A DNA stretch of 64,000 nucleotides from positions 1,240,001 to 1,304,000 of the forward strand of contig ML996688.1 of the NCBI GenBank assembly GCA_010356995.1, given 5' to 3'. The translations under genes and the position numbers were made by a program. This document shows positions 35,521-48,100 of the stretch, piece by piece. The DNA comes from Trichodelitschia bisporula. Taxonomy: Eukaryota > Ascomycota > Dothideomycetes > Phaeotrichales > Phaeotrichaceae. The stretch's first letter is position 1. Each line of letters starts with the position of its first letter. The notes under the pieces were generated by a model, which was given only the letters and a program-made list of their open reading frames with translations, did not search any database and was not told the DNA's origin.

Positions 35521-37687
35521 CTACAACAGACTCTTGACTCCGGCAGCCCGTGACTTCAGCTGATCCCAATCGCACCTCTTGTACAAGACATATCCCTCTC
35601 CATCTATTTCAGGGTTCGGGTGTCCGAGTATCGCCGGCCACCAGTACAACATGTCGTTGCCCGCTTCTCGCGCATCCTCAACGTCCTTGTCCTCGCCATA
35701 AACCAGCGTCGGATCGATCCCCTCTCGCTTCAGGGGAGTCTTATTCTGCTTGTTGTTATGCATCGGTCTTGCCCCCGGCTGCAAGCGCAGAAACACCGGC
35801 ACCGCATACTTCGGCAGATGCTTCTGTGCGTGGGCCAATAGACCATCAAAGAAAGCAGCCGTCGGCTGCATGCCCGCACCGAGGTGAATGGCGGCACACC
35901 CCGCCCGTCCGTCATGCCCAGGAATCTCGACCCCGTACACGATGGCCTCCGCTACGCCTTCAAACTGTCCCAGCACTTGAGCCACCTCGGCTGTGGCCAC
36001 GTTCTCGCTCTTCCACCGGAACGTGTCACCCAGGCGGTCGAGGAAGAACCAGCGCCCGTCGTTGTCGCGACGCAACGCATCTCCAGTGCGGTACCATATG
36101 TCACCCTTTCGGAAGAGATTCCGGGTGAACTTCTTGTCCGTTGCTTCTGGGTTATTCCAGTATCCCGGGAACGCCTCTGGACTGTCCACCTGCACAATGA
36201 TCTCGCCACCTTCGTCAAGCGTCTTTCGGCGCCCAAATCCAGTTTTCGGATCGCGGTACAGCTCACCGGTATCGTGGTCAATCTCGCCAGCAACATAGTA
36301 GTCGCGATATTTCCAGCGCAGTATCGCACCGTGGTGGCCGACGCATGCTTGGAAAAACGGGCCTGCCAAGTTAGTCATGGAAGAATACAAGGCGGGAGTC
36401 TCGCCTCGGCACACGTTCAGTAGCACCAGCATGCCCTCAGTGCTGTTAAAAAACTCGGCTACCGTGTCAATTCCAAACCGTTCCTGGAATCGCTTCCACA
36501 CATCCGGTCGGAGGCCATTCCCGAACATGACAGTGACCTTGTGGTCCTTATCGCGTGGTGAAGGTGGCGCCGAGAGCAGGTACCGCGCGGTCTCGCCAAC
36601 GTACACAAATGCTGTGGAACCAGAATCACGAATGTCATGCCAGAAGCGACTGGTGCTGTACCGTTTGCCGATGCACAGCGTAACCCCGGTCAGCATACAC
36701 GTTATGGCTACTGTTCCGCCCGTGCCATGATACATGGGCATACAGTCGTAGTAACGGCTGCCATTCGGCCCAGGGACGATGCCGAAGTTGTTGGCACGAG
36801 GACTTGCGAGAAAGTGACCGCGAGTGGTGTGAAAAGCTACGGCTTTAGGTTGCCCGGTGGAGCCGCTGTACAAGTTAGGCTTATCACCCATACTGTAAAG
36901 AAGACTGACCTGGTGTAGATCAGAGCGAATGGAAAGGTTGTGGGAAGCTTGCTCCGAAGAGAATCTGGAGGCCGAATGGGTTCAAGGGAATTGATGTGAG
37001 CCTTCGTTGCAGCATCCAGAACTATGATTTTGACACCCAGCGCCTCCAGCTCGTCTCTCACTTCTTCAATGCGAGCCTGCACCTCCGGCTCCCAGTCGAC
37101 GATGATGCTCTTCGCGCCGCTCAACTTGATGCAGTGCATCAAGGCGTCTCCCCCAAGATGGTGATTGAGCATTGCGGGGGCTGATGCAATGGCCCAAAGG
37201 CCGAGCAACGAAAATATGAATTCGGCCGAATTGGTGAGGTAGAAGGAGGACAGCTCGCGGGGCTTGATCCCCTGTGAGAGGAAGAATTGAGCATAGCGGA
37301 GCACCTGGTCGTACGCTGCAGACCATGTGTAGCTCCCCTCGCGAGACCAGATGCAAAGTTCATTGGGGTAAGATGCAAGGCGCTTCGCGGTGTCTTCGAA
37401 GCGGTAAAAGAGGCTCATGCGATCAGTCTTGACTAGAAGAGTTTAGGAGAGCACGGTCAGATGGATTCAGGACGCACTCATTTGGGCGAGAGTCTCTTCA
37501 TTCTCCTTGAATATCTTGACACTGTTGATGTCCTTGGTGATGTGGAATTTGGCATTGAGGTAAGCTGCTGCAGCTGTCGCGCCTGCTGCAGCGGCCGCAG
37601 CGGTTACTTTGGAGAGTCAGCAAGCTGCCCATCACAACAAGCTCCGACAGAGAAAGAAAGGCAAGAAAGGGGCATACCTAGAGGCAT
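35521..37687 (-). CDS. FAT1: Very-long-chain acyl-CoA synthetase / fatty acid transporter (Fat1/FATP type)
   Basis: Membrane-linked AMP-forming ligase that activates and imports long and very long fatty acids. Exons 37687-37678 (10 nt), 37606-37478, 37432-36910 and 36865-35521 sum to 669 codons (668 residues, close to yeast Fat1). The N-terminus has an Ala-rich hydrophobic stretch then YLNAKFHITKDI. The AMP motif LIYTSGSTGQPKAVAFHTTR is split by a 44-nt intron after the first Ser position. The FATP/VLACS motif region includes YRTGDALRRDNDGRWFFLDR, GDTFRWKSENVATAEV and the C-terminal KTPLKREGIDPTLV. It ends in a basic CDWDQLKSRAAGVKSLL. The tiny first exon is inferred from frame and the ATG, so the exact start is the least certain part. 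Confidence 0.94.
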
Positions 37688-38996
37688 TGTGCTTGCTTCT
37701 TCCGAAGGACACAAGTTTTGAGGTGGTGAGTGCGCGCGCCAGCTTCGTGCGTTCGTTCACACGCGCGATGTCTGAAATAAGAGGGACAACAACCCAACGG
37801 CGGACTGCTCAGATCTGCAAGAAAAACAAACACATCATAGCATCAACGAACTCCTTTTGGAGCGCAGGCATACATGGCCGGTTGTAACTTTGACAACTTA
37901 ACCTCGGAACAAGGTCAACCTGTCACAGCAACTGCGTCGCAGGACAGCTGCCCCTCCAACGGCATCCCAAACCCCGCGCTAATCGAGCTGCACATCCCAG
38001 TTCGGTAGAGCCTCACGGGAGTCGGAAGCAGCGGTTACTGGCTCATGGGGAACGAGGAACCTGTCCTTATTCTGGGGGTAATGCCGGGGACCAAGGAAGG
38101 CTCAGGGCAGGTTGAAGAAGTGGTTGTTGACTTCTGCCCCAAGATTGGCTTAGGCCCATACCTGTAACTTTCCTTCGGACTCGAATTGGCTAAAGCTGCA
38201 GCTTGGACCAGGAGACCTTCCATCGCACTAACTTCCTGCCGAACCGTCAACCGCCGCCGGACCCCTCACCGACCCACTTCGTCAAGAGCCACATTCGACG
38301 TCAACGGTCAGTACATAGTACGCCCTAGAACTAAATGCCTTCTTTGCATGAAGCTGCAGTCCAGCTGCCGGTGTAGACTAGGTAAGCAGGCAGCTGGCAG
38401 CTGGTGCCTGCTAGCTCAAAACATCGCGACCCATCTGGTCGACTGAACATTCTCACTGGGCAGTACTGTGGAGAAAGTATGTAGTGATTCAACTCTCGAA
38501 AGCAACAGCCTACCCTGATAGAAGGGTGATCTGATTTTCCGCCATAACGCATCTGAACTAGGCTGGCGGTGAGATGCTGGCCGTTCAAGCCGTCATTTGG
38601 TCAGTGGCCAATGGAGTCTGCAGGCCCAATATCTCGGCCGAGGATATCTTCATATTTGGCGTGCAGGGATATTCGACTAGAACTACATCCCGTAACATTC
38701 TGGACTCTTAGGATGCCCATCTCGGCGTAGAGATAGACCGTGCAGAAATTGAGGGGCTCAGCTGCTGTTGGAGGATCCAACGCTTGTCGAATACCCAGGG
38801 AGACATTCAGTCAATCCCGCAGGACATGCAACATCATGCACGGGACAGAATGCGGCAGTGCAGTAATGGTCGATGAGGCTGCTGTAGGTGCCATGTGGTC
38901 ATTAGATGCTCGTCGCGATCTATAACTTGTGAGATATATTGAGCAATGTCAAAAATGGTTCAAAAGGTAGATATGTAATGATATCCAATTGAACTC

Positions 38997-39025
38997 TTGA
39001 GGTTGAGGTTGAGGTTGAGGTTGAG
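38997..39025. repeat. TTGAGG hexanucleotide repeat
   Basis: Nearly five tandem copies of TTGAGG, in the gene-poor region. Confidence 0.9.
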
Positions 39026-40420
39026 CTTTCATAAGGCCTGAAAGGCTGAGGCGGAGTTTGACGTTTTGTTAGGGTCGCCTAATGACGTACCTCAACTGGG
39101 GGCACTCGTGTTAAGGGTTTGCATTACGGTAGGAACCTGAAAAGTCAGTGGGCGCATCATGCAACTAAAAACAGTCTTGGTATTTGGAAGATGAAGCTCC
39201 GAGGGAGATCGCGAAGCAAAAGGGCAGCTGAACATGAAAGTCTCCTCCCTTTGTCATCAAGCCCACAGCAATCTCCAAAATTGGCAGGATACCAGCAAGG
39301 TACTATTTCGAGGCCAAATTATTAGAGACAGCGTCTACGGAGTAACAAGGCAGCTGGTCGAAGATTTGCGCAGCTGGCGGCATATTCGGAGTTCAAGTCT
39401 TGACCTTGAAGCAAGGAACTGGCCATGAATGATGATTTCCTGTGTACTGTCAGCACTTGCAGACTTGACTGTTTGTAGGATGCGGAGCGGAAACATTCTG
39501 TGCTCGAAAGTAAAAGCACGGCTATGTAAATGCCCCAAATTGCATATTGAACGGTTCCTGAGCATTGCAGAAGTCCATGTTGGATTGCAGTGCCCACGCA
39601 AGTGGCAGCACGTATCTATATATAGAAGATCACGTGTAATGGTCGGAGCGGGGTTAAGCTCGTCGTTCGCGCCCATTGTAGTCTAGTGCTCCCGGAATAC
39701 CCTCGCTCAGTGGATCCTCCGCTCATCAGCACCAGCCACTGATGGCGCCTTGAAACGTCGTGTTTTCCCCGAGATAGAATCGTTCTCCATTTTCCCCGCC
39801 GCAGTTCTTCCAATCGTCGTCTGGAAGTGAAGACGTGCCTTGCAGATCCAATCCTCCCGCTGCGTCCCGTCGACCGACGTCCAAGCCTCAAGCACGTCTC
39901 CACTTGCGGTCGTTGATGAGCAGAGCCTCATTCGTCGTGGACAACCTCACTCCATCTCCACCACCGCGGCCCTATGCTTCGCGTTATCGCCAGAGTCTAT
40001 CTATTTTTTCTCCGAGTCCTCCAAAAGCCCATAGGGAATGCTCCGCGCAAGGCCGTGGCTGCATCATGACGACGACCGGCAACCCGGAATCTCCAGCTAG
40101 GGCGTCTAGCTTCATCAACCACCGTCCAGTACTCTTTCGTACTGCCAGCACTCTCCCAAATGGCTCATCGCTTGATTTCAAGTGCCTATGGGAGTTATCG
40201 GTGTGATGACCTGTAGTCTGGACATCGCGATTTGCAGTGTAGGCAGAAGCCGCTCGCTCGCTGCCTTCCCCACACCGGAACCCTTGTCTTCAGCCTTTCG
40301 ATGCATGACGCCCAACTTTGCGTCGCTTGCGTCTGCTTTCTCGCCCTTTGAGGGCCTTGACAGACTTGGCATTTTGTATCACAAACCGAACCTCTCTGTA
40401 TCGTTTCTCGATGTTTGCCA

Positions 40421-40466
40421 CGCGATCACAAAGGTGGGAAATGCGCGACCACAAAGGTGGGAAAGG
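40421..40466. repeat. Two-copy 23-nt tandem repeat
   Basis: Two adjacent 23-nt units sharing the core CACAAAGGTGGGAAA and differing at two positions, followed by a third partial start (CGCGAC). Confidence 0.8.
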
Positions 40467-40986
40467 CGCGACTAGGCACTTCGGCCTTTCTGTAAGGCCC
40501 TGAGTCACGAGAAGTAAGACTATCCAGCTCACAGCGTATCGTCAACTTCATTCGCTACCTTGCCCCGGTTCCTCGAAGGACTCTACCATGAGCTCAGGGT
40601 GCAGTTGTCCTTTTGCCTGGAGCTACGCTGCGAGTTACGCTCCTCAAGAAGCATATAAAATGCTCCCTGGATATCGCGTCTCGCCACGATTGAACTACCA
40701 TTCTTGCTTGTTCGGGCATCTGCTGCTTTGTTCATCAATTCTGCGCCACAGATTTCTTGCCTTGAAGGTGGCTGTGATCTGACTCGTCCTGCCTCACTAG
40801 CCACAGCCTTGCCCACCAACAATAGCGCCAGTCAAGTATAGTCTGTGAGCATTGCAATGTGTGAACGCTTATCATCAGGCGTTTAAAGAATCACTCAATC
40901 CGTTCTAATTCAGATCAGGTCAGATCATCCCGTCCCGTCCTGTCCCATCGCGTGTCGAACGTCAGCATCAGGCTCCAAGCTTCGTC

Positions 40987-42196
40987 ATGACTGACCCAGG
41001 AACCATTTCGGAGGTAAGCAACTACTTCACAATTGTACAAGCCAAACTGTTCAGACAGCGGGGGTGGCTTGCCTTCTGTGCTCATCGATGAAACCAGACT
41101 CACAAGGCTCAGTGGATTCACGCGTTGCGAACTCATCGAATAAACACCATCACAGACCTCCGGCGTGTGGAAAAGATCTTCGCTTCGATCGGTACTTCGG
41201 ATGTAACTGAGCCTATGACGACAGCCTGTAAGAAGTTCTATTATGTCAACAAGTTCAGTGCTGATACCGTGGATCAGGGTCCTACTATGTCAATTCACAC
41301 ACGCTGTTGACTGAGCTCCGGAGTTTGACAAGAAACTATCCGTTTAGGTGATTACTCCGCAATCGTTCTTGACGCGGGCTAACCGTTTAGCTCGGAATGC
41401 GTTGAGGAAGCAAAGCGGCGGGTTTATAGTGACCCTTCAAGCAACAGGAGTTGGAATCTCTGCTGGCTTGTGCTCAACAAGATCAGATCAGAGTTAGTCT
41501 TCTTTCCTATCTGGTTCATTTCTGACCGTTCCAACCAGTCAACTTATCCCATACTACGCTCACTATCAAGCAAGTGCCCCCGCCATGTGGGGCCACCGCG
41601 TAGCAACGCCTGACGAGGTCTCCAAGCTCACTGCCGCGTTCGTTGCCGAGTGGAATTGGGCTGTCGACCAGATGCTCCGCCACTGGGAAAGGCCGCCTAT
41701 TGGTAGAGGAGCCTGAGTTTCATTGCTGCCTTCAAGTTCACTGATTTTGTTCTCTTCCTGATTTTGTAGATGCGCCAGAAGGAGTCGAAAACGGGGAACT
41801 GGTGTTCAGGGCATACTACGGGCACTCGGAGAAGCCGGGCGTTTGGAGATCGGCGTACCTCTGTCGTTACTGCTGCTGTTTTGTTTTGTCCTTCTTTTCG
41901 AAGTTTTGGTTTCTCACGCTTATTCTTACTCATTGCGCGGGTATATGTAATGTTCACTAAGCGAAATATTGCTCAGCCGAAAGTATTTCCCGAGTTGTTA
42001 TCGTGTGTTGCTGTTATCAAGCCTGTGCGTTTAGAAATAGCGCTGACGGTTTGTGTACATCCAGGGTGTTCTTGAAGTCGACACTTTGGACAAAGTCAGG
42101 CTAATCGGCAAGACGGTGCTCAACTCCGATACTGGGTAAGTCAACCCCCGATTTTGTGGCCTCCACTATTGCACCGCCGCATGCGACAGGGACTTA
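40987..42196 (+). CDS. Orphan multi-exon gene candidate (function unknown)
   Basis: Successive plus-strand blocks read like exons with usable splice ends. A start exon 40987-41013 (MTDPGTISE, donor GTAAGC) is followed by a block from 41098 (THKAQWIHALRTHRINTITD, then RVEKIFASIGTSDVTEP) and a block from 41348 (VITPQSFLTRANRLARNALR). Next are a block 41539-41702 (LIPYYAHYQASAPAMWGHRV, then AAFVAEWNWAVDQMLRHWER), a block from 41770 (DAPEGVENGELVFRAYYGHS) and a last block from 42065 (GVLEVDTLDKVRLIGKTVLN) with a stop at about 42196 after a short intron. The joins before 41348, 41539 and 42065 need weak donors or could hide errors, so exact exons are provisional and it may be a decayed copy. I recognise no domain. 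The Trp/Tyr/His-rich middle suggests a folded enzyme-like protein, but that is only an impression. Confidence 0.4.
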
Positions 42197-45100
42197 GGTA
42201 ACACTGAAAACGTAGGCGAGCCTACGCTGTACGGCAGACACTGAATCCGAGTTCCTGCAGCAGTCTCGAGCCATGTGGACACAGGCGTGATGTAGACCTG
42301 GACCCGGTGCCCAACACCAGTACTGGTGTGCCCCTTAACCACATGTTTCCGTCTGGACTCTGCAGCATCAGCATTGAGATCCATCGTCTTCCTTCCGACC
42401 TCGCTGAGCTCCCGCTGTAAGGCCACCCTCCACGTTGCCACCGCAGTGTACCACTTCAACATATGCAATATCCAGCTCATACGCCCAATCCCGATACCTC
42501 GCCCCAGCTCATCACTTTTGGGAGAGATTCTAGCACTACCCCATAGGTCTATAAGCCTATCGCTTAGACAAGAAGTGTAGGTTCACTAAACAACTTCTCG
42601 CCCAACCTTCAACGTCTCCGCGGACCTGCCTTGGGGGCCCACACTCACGCATAAGCCCCCGATCTATCCCACCTGTGCAACCTCAAAATACCTCGGACAT
42701 CGCACGCCCGCCCCATACAAAAAGGATGCCGACCGCAAGGCCAAACGACGAATATCCGCGCGTTCCAGATCCCTGCTGTACTACAGTAGGTTGGTGACGA
42801 GGGAAATAAAGGCGCGGCAACACCATTAGCGGCAACTTGCTTTGGAAGACGGACGCAATGTGGCTCGGAAGCTGGCATACATATCAACCTGTCGTGGTTC
42901 CATCCATTCGCGTGTTCACTCAGCGGGTACCCAAACAACAGCTTGGATTGAGTGAGCTGCAGTTGAGGTTGGCGATTCTGCTACATCGGACGTGCATGAT
43001 GCCCTGGGCGGTCTGGACAGACTGGCGCTGCAATTGCGAGAAAATAATTATCGTCACAAAATACTACGCGGTGTCCATGCTCGATCGCGAGGGGTCGGCC
43101 ATCATACTGGCCGGGGTGATGTCATCGCCAGGGTGCGAGCCCTATCCCCACAGTTCGTGCAGCGAGGCTGGCATTGTCGAGGACGAGAAGCGCGACCAGA
43201 ACTCGCGGTGCAGCTCGCAGCAAGGCCCACTTCCTGTAACCCGCCCCACGGATATCGAGACGCCTACGAGCCCCACTCCGTGCATGCAGATAGAGTATTT
43301 TCCGTTGAGTCTGAATCTTTATTCCCGAAATACATTTGCGCGCTTGCGCCGTAGTGGAGAACCCGCACAGCCACCCAGAGCTTGGCCGCGCCTCACCCCG
43401 CCCCATACACCGCCACTCCCGCGGTCCAGACTGCCCAAGTGGGCCCCACTATGGCGCTAATGGGTAAGCGCGAGATTATCGCAATCCGCGCGGTGGACGG
43501 CACGCCTTACGCCCTGTAGGTGTTTGACCGACCCGCAGGCAGTGAGAAATGGGCGGCAGCCTGGAGTTGCTGGTAGGCTTGGTTATCATGACGATGTACT
43601 TTGCGGCCTTTTATGGTGCTCAGGGCGCCGAATGCTGTCATTTTGAACAAGGCTAGGCGACATCGCGAGCGCTGGTGGGAAGGAGGTGTGCCAGTTGTTC
43701 TTTCCGGGCTCATCCGACAAGGCTGGAAGGTGCTTTCCTGTTTGATCTTGCTAGAAAAATCAATTTCGAGTCGCGCACTTGCGGTTTTCTCAACCTACAT
43801 CCGTAGTTGTGAAGCTTTCAAGTGACTTTTTCCTCTTTACCGCTATCTGAGCCTTCCATCTCGCACATCAGCCTGATCATGGCAGGCTGCGTGCAGTGGA
43901 GATGGGCCGGCAAACGTGAAATCCTGAGGGAACACCTTGGCGCAAATGACTGAACACAGCTTGAAACCTTACCCATCCAACCTCATCTCCGCTTTATTCC
44001 CACCTTCAGTCACTACTGAAGGACATTTCAGGCCATCACGTGTGACTTTGACCCGGGTCATGTCTGCTGGATCAAGAGCAGCCCGTTCCTGATTATGAGG
44101 TATGTGTAAATGAGACCAAGGCTTCAATCCCAAGGCTAACTTAACAGGATTCACACTCAGAACCTCCGGTAAACATCCAAACGACTCATTGTCACTCGTA
44201 GCTTCCACGGGACCTTTGGCGGCCTACTTCAGCTTTTCTCATACCTCAGCGACGTAGGAGAAAACCCGAGTCTTTATGCAAACCATAATAACAGGTTAAC
44301 GAACTGGAGTAGCTCCTGGAAGTGCAAATTATCTTCCGTTTCGCCTTAGCAAGCTTGGGAAGATCAAGATGACTATGGCGGGAAAGCAAGCGATGCTAGA
44401 CACCCTGCTGAGTCCGAGGTGGCCGCTGTACCTATTCCTCCTTCTTGCTGCATATGCCGAAATCGTACGGGCATCTTGACTCTAGTCTTGCTTCAAGTAA
44501 TGAGCTGCTATGAGGTCCAGAGCCTTCCGGCTCTCTAAAAGCTTTCAGAAGTGGATGTGGGAGGGATGTCCCTTCCTAACGTTGTGGGCAGCTCCATCAA
44601 ACGTCCATGACGTCATCATTAAGGACCTTATGGCCTTCTTGACCCTTTTCCATTAATATCTGCGCAACGTAGATAGATCGCTGACCCAAAGTATCCCGGA
44701 GATGTGCCTCGGATTTACTTCATTCACTACAGCCTCCCACGCTCAAAATCCCGAAAACAAGCAATGACGTGTTGTCGCCTTGGAGTCGCATCCGCACCAT
44801 TCTCCCGGGTCCGCCCAACCCCGATCCACCAACCACGCCGCCTCATAAACGATAAGACATTCCTAACGCAGTGCCGATTAAACCTTATCTTAAAATCCCA
44901 CTGCATCAAACCTGAACTCAAAAATCCCTGCGCCATCAAAACCTCCCAAACTGATGAGTACGGTATCCCTTGCTCCCCACCATCCTACGCGCAGCCCACA
45001 GCCCTACCCGCACCCGCGCGCCAAACGCCCCACAAACGCCGCCACGAACCCGCAAGCGCGGACGCCAGCCTTGCCGCAGTGCCAAGTCTCTGCCGCCCCT

Positions 45101-48100
45101 GAACCCCACCACGCCCGACGCGCGCACGTCGCTGGGCCGCAACGGCAGCGCAGAACCTCGGCCCTCGACTGATCCTGCGTTTATTCTAATGCGTTTCATT
45201 GCTAGTCTCCCTTGGCCCCATGTATGCAAGGCGCGTGGGGTTCCGGCCGTACGCCACGTTGGCGGGGCGCGAGGCGTGGTGCCTATGGCGGGCGGGGGGG
45301 CTTCGATGAGATCGGGATCGGGGTGGGGGTGTGGACTGGGTGTGAGTTGTCGTTGTTGGCGGGCGATTCTCGCGGCGTGGGGCAGCGCGGCGCTTGGTGG
45401 GGATTGACTTGCACTCGGCTAAGGTTCGTTGAGGGCAAGGGACGTGATGCGCACGGCCGATGTAGAGCAGGGGCGATGGCGATGCAATGTCCGCTAGCGG
45501 TGCGATGAGCTGAGACTGATATTTCCACACAATATCTAGTATTGAGGTCATGTAGATGGGGGCACGGACTCAGGCATGAATGCGGGCGGCGGGCGCACAC
45601 ACATCGGCGCGCATAAATCGGGAAGACACGCGGGCGGGCCAGGCGGTGCGGAGGAAGGAACGAGCTTAAGGGGGTAAAGGGGAAAGGACTTTGTTTTGGA
45701 GACAGGTGTCCTTTCGTCCTCTACGCCCGACAGTGCGGGCGGCAAGGCTTCGCAGATCCAAGTTCCCGGTGTGATGTTGGGCATCATCTGCGCCTTCCGG
45801 GCCTAAGGAACCAACAGTACTCCCGGGCGAAGCGACGGGTGTACCTGTCTGTTACTGCTGTCGCGTGCCAATGTTGGGTGGCAAGCATGGGGCTTCACTT
45901 TTTCTTCTTCACAATTTTCAGCTTGCTTCGGTGTAGCTCGCGTTTACTGCTCTGAACGCCCCGGGGCTGTTGCTCACCAATGAGTTTACCAGGGAGGGCT
46001 CGTCCCGTTCCGCAACGGCAAGTGTCCGATCTGCGGGAGCCATATTCGGGTGACAGGGAAAATCAAAGCAGAGGTGTCGACATGACTGCCGGCTGCCAGG
46101 AGTGTCGAACAGCAAACACCTGATAATCTGTCAACATAGCCCAGGCATCGGTTTATCCCGTACTACGGATCATATTGCTCATACTGTCCCCACACTCTAT
46201 CCTCGGAAACTGACACGGCAATCCCAAAAGAGATTATGGAGACATCTCCGGTCGTACTTTCCCCGAAATGTGGGTTTCAATGTGGCAAACGCCTTGGAAT
46301 TGACCCAGGGCAAGATGGGGTGCAGCTCAAATCTCAGCTACACGCGCGGATTGCTGAAAATTTGAGCCCCTAGGGCCATGAAGAACGACTTGAGAGGTCG
46401 ACGGCGAGCAGTCGGCCAGTATCCCAACCTCAATCGGGAGTCCCGCCGCCTCTTTCTATTCTCCTATTCGCCGTTCACCGTACAACCCCAGCGATCTTTA
46501 CAGGAATCTGGCCCGAGCTCGACGAAGTGTTGTGACTGGGGCAACCTTTCAGAGCCAGGGCAGCTTTTGCCCAGGGATTCGCCTCCTCCAGAGGATTGGG
46601 TGTATCTTCACCGCTCGGGCGGTTGCGCCATCAACCGTCGACCCTAGTGCTTAGCATCTGTTGTCTGATGGCCAGCCGCTGATGGCTATGATTAGCTGAA
46701 AGCAGTGCTGCGAATCAAAGCCTTTAACGGTGTCGTACTCGTGATTGACTGGCAGTCTCCGCCACCCAGTGGAAGCATGCCTTCATTATGCACTGCCTTT
46801 CCCCACAGGTGGGCTCGGCTCTGCAAGTCATTCTTGCCAAAAGGCTGAAAACCCGTCCCCTCTGGCTCGCTTCCCAACATCGCACAGATGGCCTGGTCGT
46901 GTAAGGGCGGTCACTGAGATCCCGAGACTGCTGACAAACTTGGAGATAACCGGTCTTTGCGTCGCATCACTGACGAGAGGAGTACTTGGTCCGAAGCATC
47001 AGCTTGTGGCTTTGTCCTGACCGCCCATCTGTGCCACTCAAAACCGGAGGTCTGATGACCTCGGGGTACCCTGTAGAGAGATAATGCTAAGCAATGAAAC
47101 ACGCAACAGACAAAAGCAGCGAATTGCAGACACGATGCCAACTTGCCTCTGGCTTCACCGGCCTCCCGCTGCCGCTATCACGCACCAGCTGGTTTGCCCG
47201 CACCCTCGAGCTACCACCAGTGCCGCCTGTGATGAAGGTCAAGAAATCCATTGCTATAGCCTCATTCGCGCTCCGCACCTCGTCACTCTGCAGGCTGACA
47301 AGCCTCTCCTGACCGGAAGCTTCGGCTAAGAGACCCACTTTAGCAAGGTATCACGAGTCCTAAATTGTTGTCAAATGGCCAGTTGAAGACGCAACTTTGG
47401 TACCGCTGTTTCACGATGACTGCACACCCTCGACTGCCTCCGGTCCGGGGAGTCTGCAGTCTTGCTACATAGGCGGTGCGGGATGTGTCCCGTCCTTCCT
47501 CCTGCAATGTACCCTGGGGGTCTGTAGGCGTTCCGAGCTCGAGAAAGCATGACAGTGAAGGGCCGGAATCGCTGCTCATCAATCGAGCACCATATTTGGT
47601 CCCCGCTAACGCACGCGGTGTGATTCCGGGAGCTGGCAGAGCAATTATCCACGTTTGACGGGCCACAAGTGATCTCAAGGAGCGTTGGGTGCAGTGAGAT
47701 TGGTCTGCGATCTTCAGTGGAAAGTGAGGGAATGGCGCCTGACTGCTAGACCATGGGCCCTGGAAGTAAGGTTTTGTCAGTGAGGGGATTGCCATTCGCC
47801 AATTTGAATGTCTCTCATCTTTTGGGCAGGACTGAGGCCGGGCGGCCGTCAATGTTATGTTTTGAAAGCGTGGGATGGCCAATGTTTGGTGTTTCGGGCG
47901 GGGAAGGCCATTGCGTCAGTCTTCGGCAAACGGGGAAGGAGTGATCGTGAGACCCATGAATTGCTCCGAGCAAAGTATTTTCATACAACAGCATTCCAGT
48001 CGGTGCAAACCTGTTCTCAGGATTAGCAGGAAAGGCATGAAGAGGTCATATACTCAAGAGTCAAGTCAGAGCCAATGGCAAATAAGCCAGTAGATCGCAA

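Larger units (their letters stand above)
37688..40986. other. Gene-poor stretch, left part
   Basis: 3.3 kb with no recognised gene. It contains the Fat1-gene promoter at its left end, two CTAGAACTA motifs (38325-38333, 38677-38685), a TTGAGG repeat (38997-39025), TACGGAGTA (39336-39344) and a two-copy 23-nt repeat (40421-40466). Minus-strand frames at 39707-39931, 39984-40181, 40290-40532 and 40583-40822 are short and could not be linked convincingly. Confidence 0.45.

Noticed and set aside
39707-40822. Series of short minus-strand frames that might be exons
   Set aside because: No good donor-acceptor chain, and one segment overlaps a tandem repeat.
42166-42480. 104-codon minus-strand frame overlapping the 3' end of the orphan gene
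   Set aside because: Some protein-like texture but no family, no neighbours in frame, and it overlaps the better-supported plus-strand gene end.
42837-43460. 207-codon plus-strand frame
   Set aside because: Composition drifts to a Pro/Arg-rich tail, no family signature, and a competing frame over the same bases looks no worse.
44954-45600. Overlapping Pro/Arg-rich frames on both strands
   Set aside because: Result of GC-rich simple sequence, not coding.
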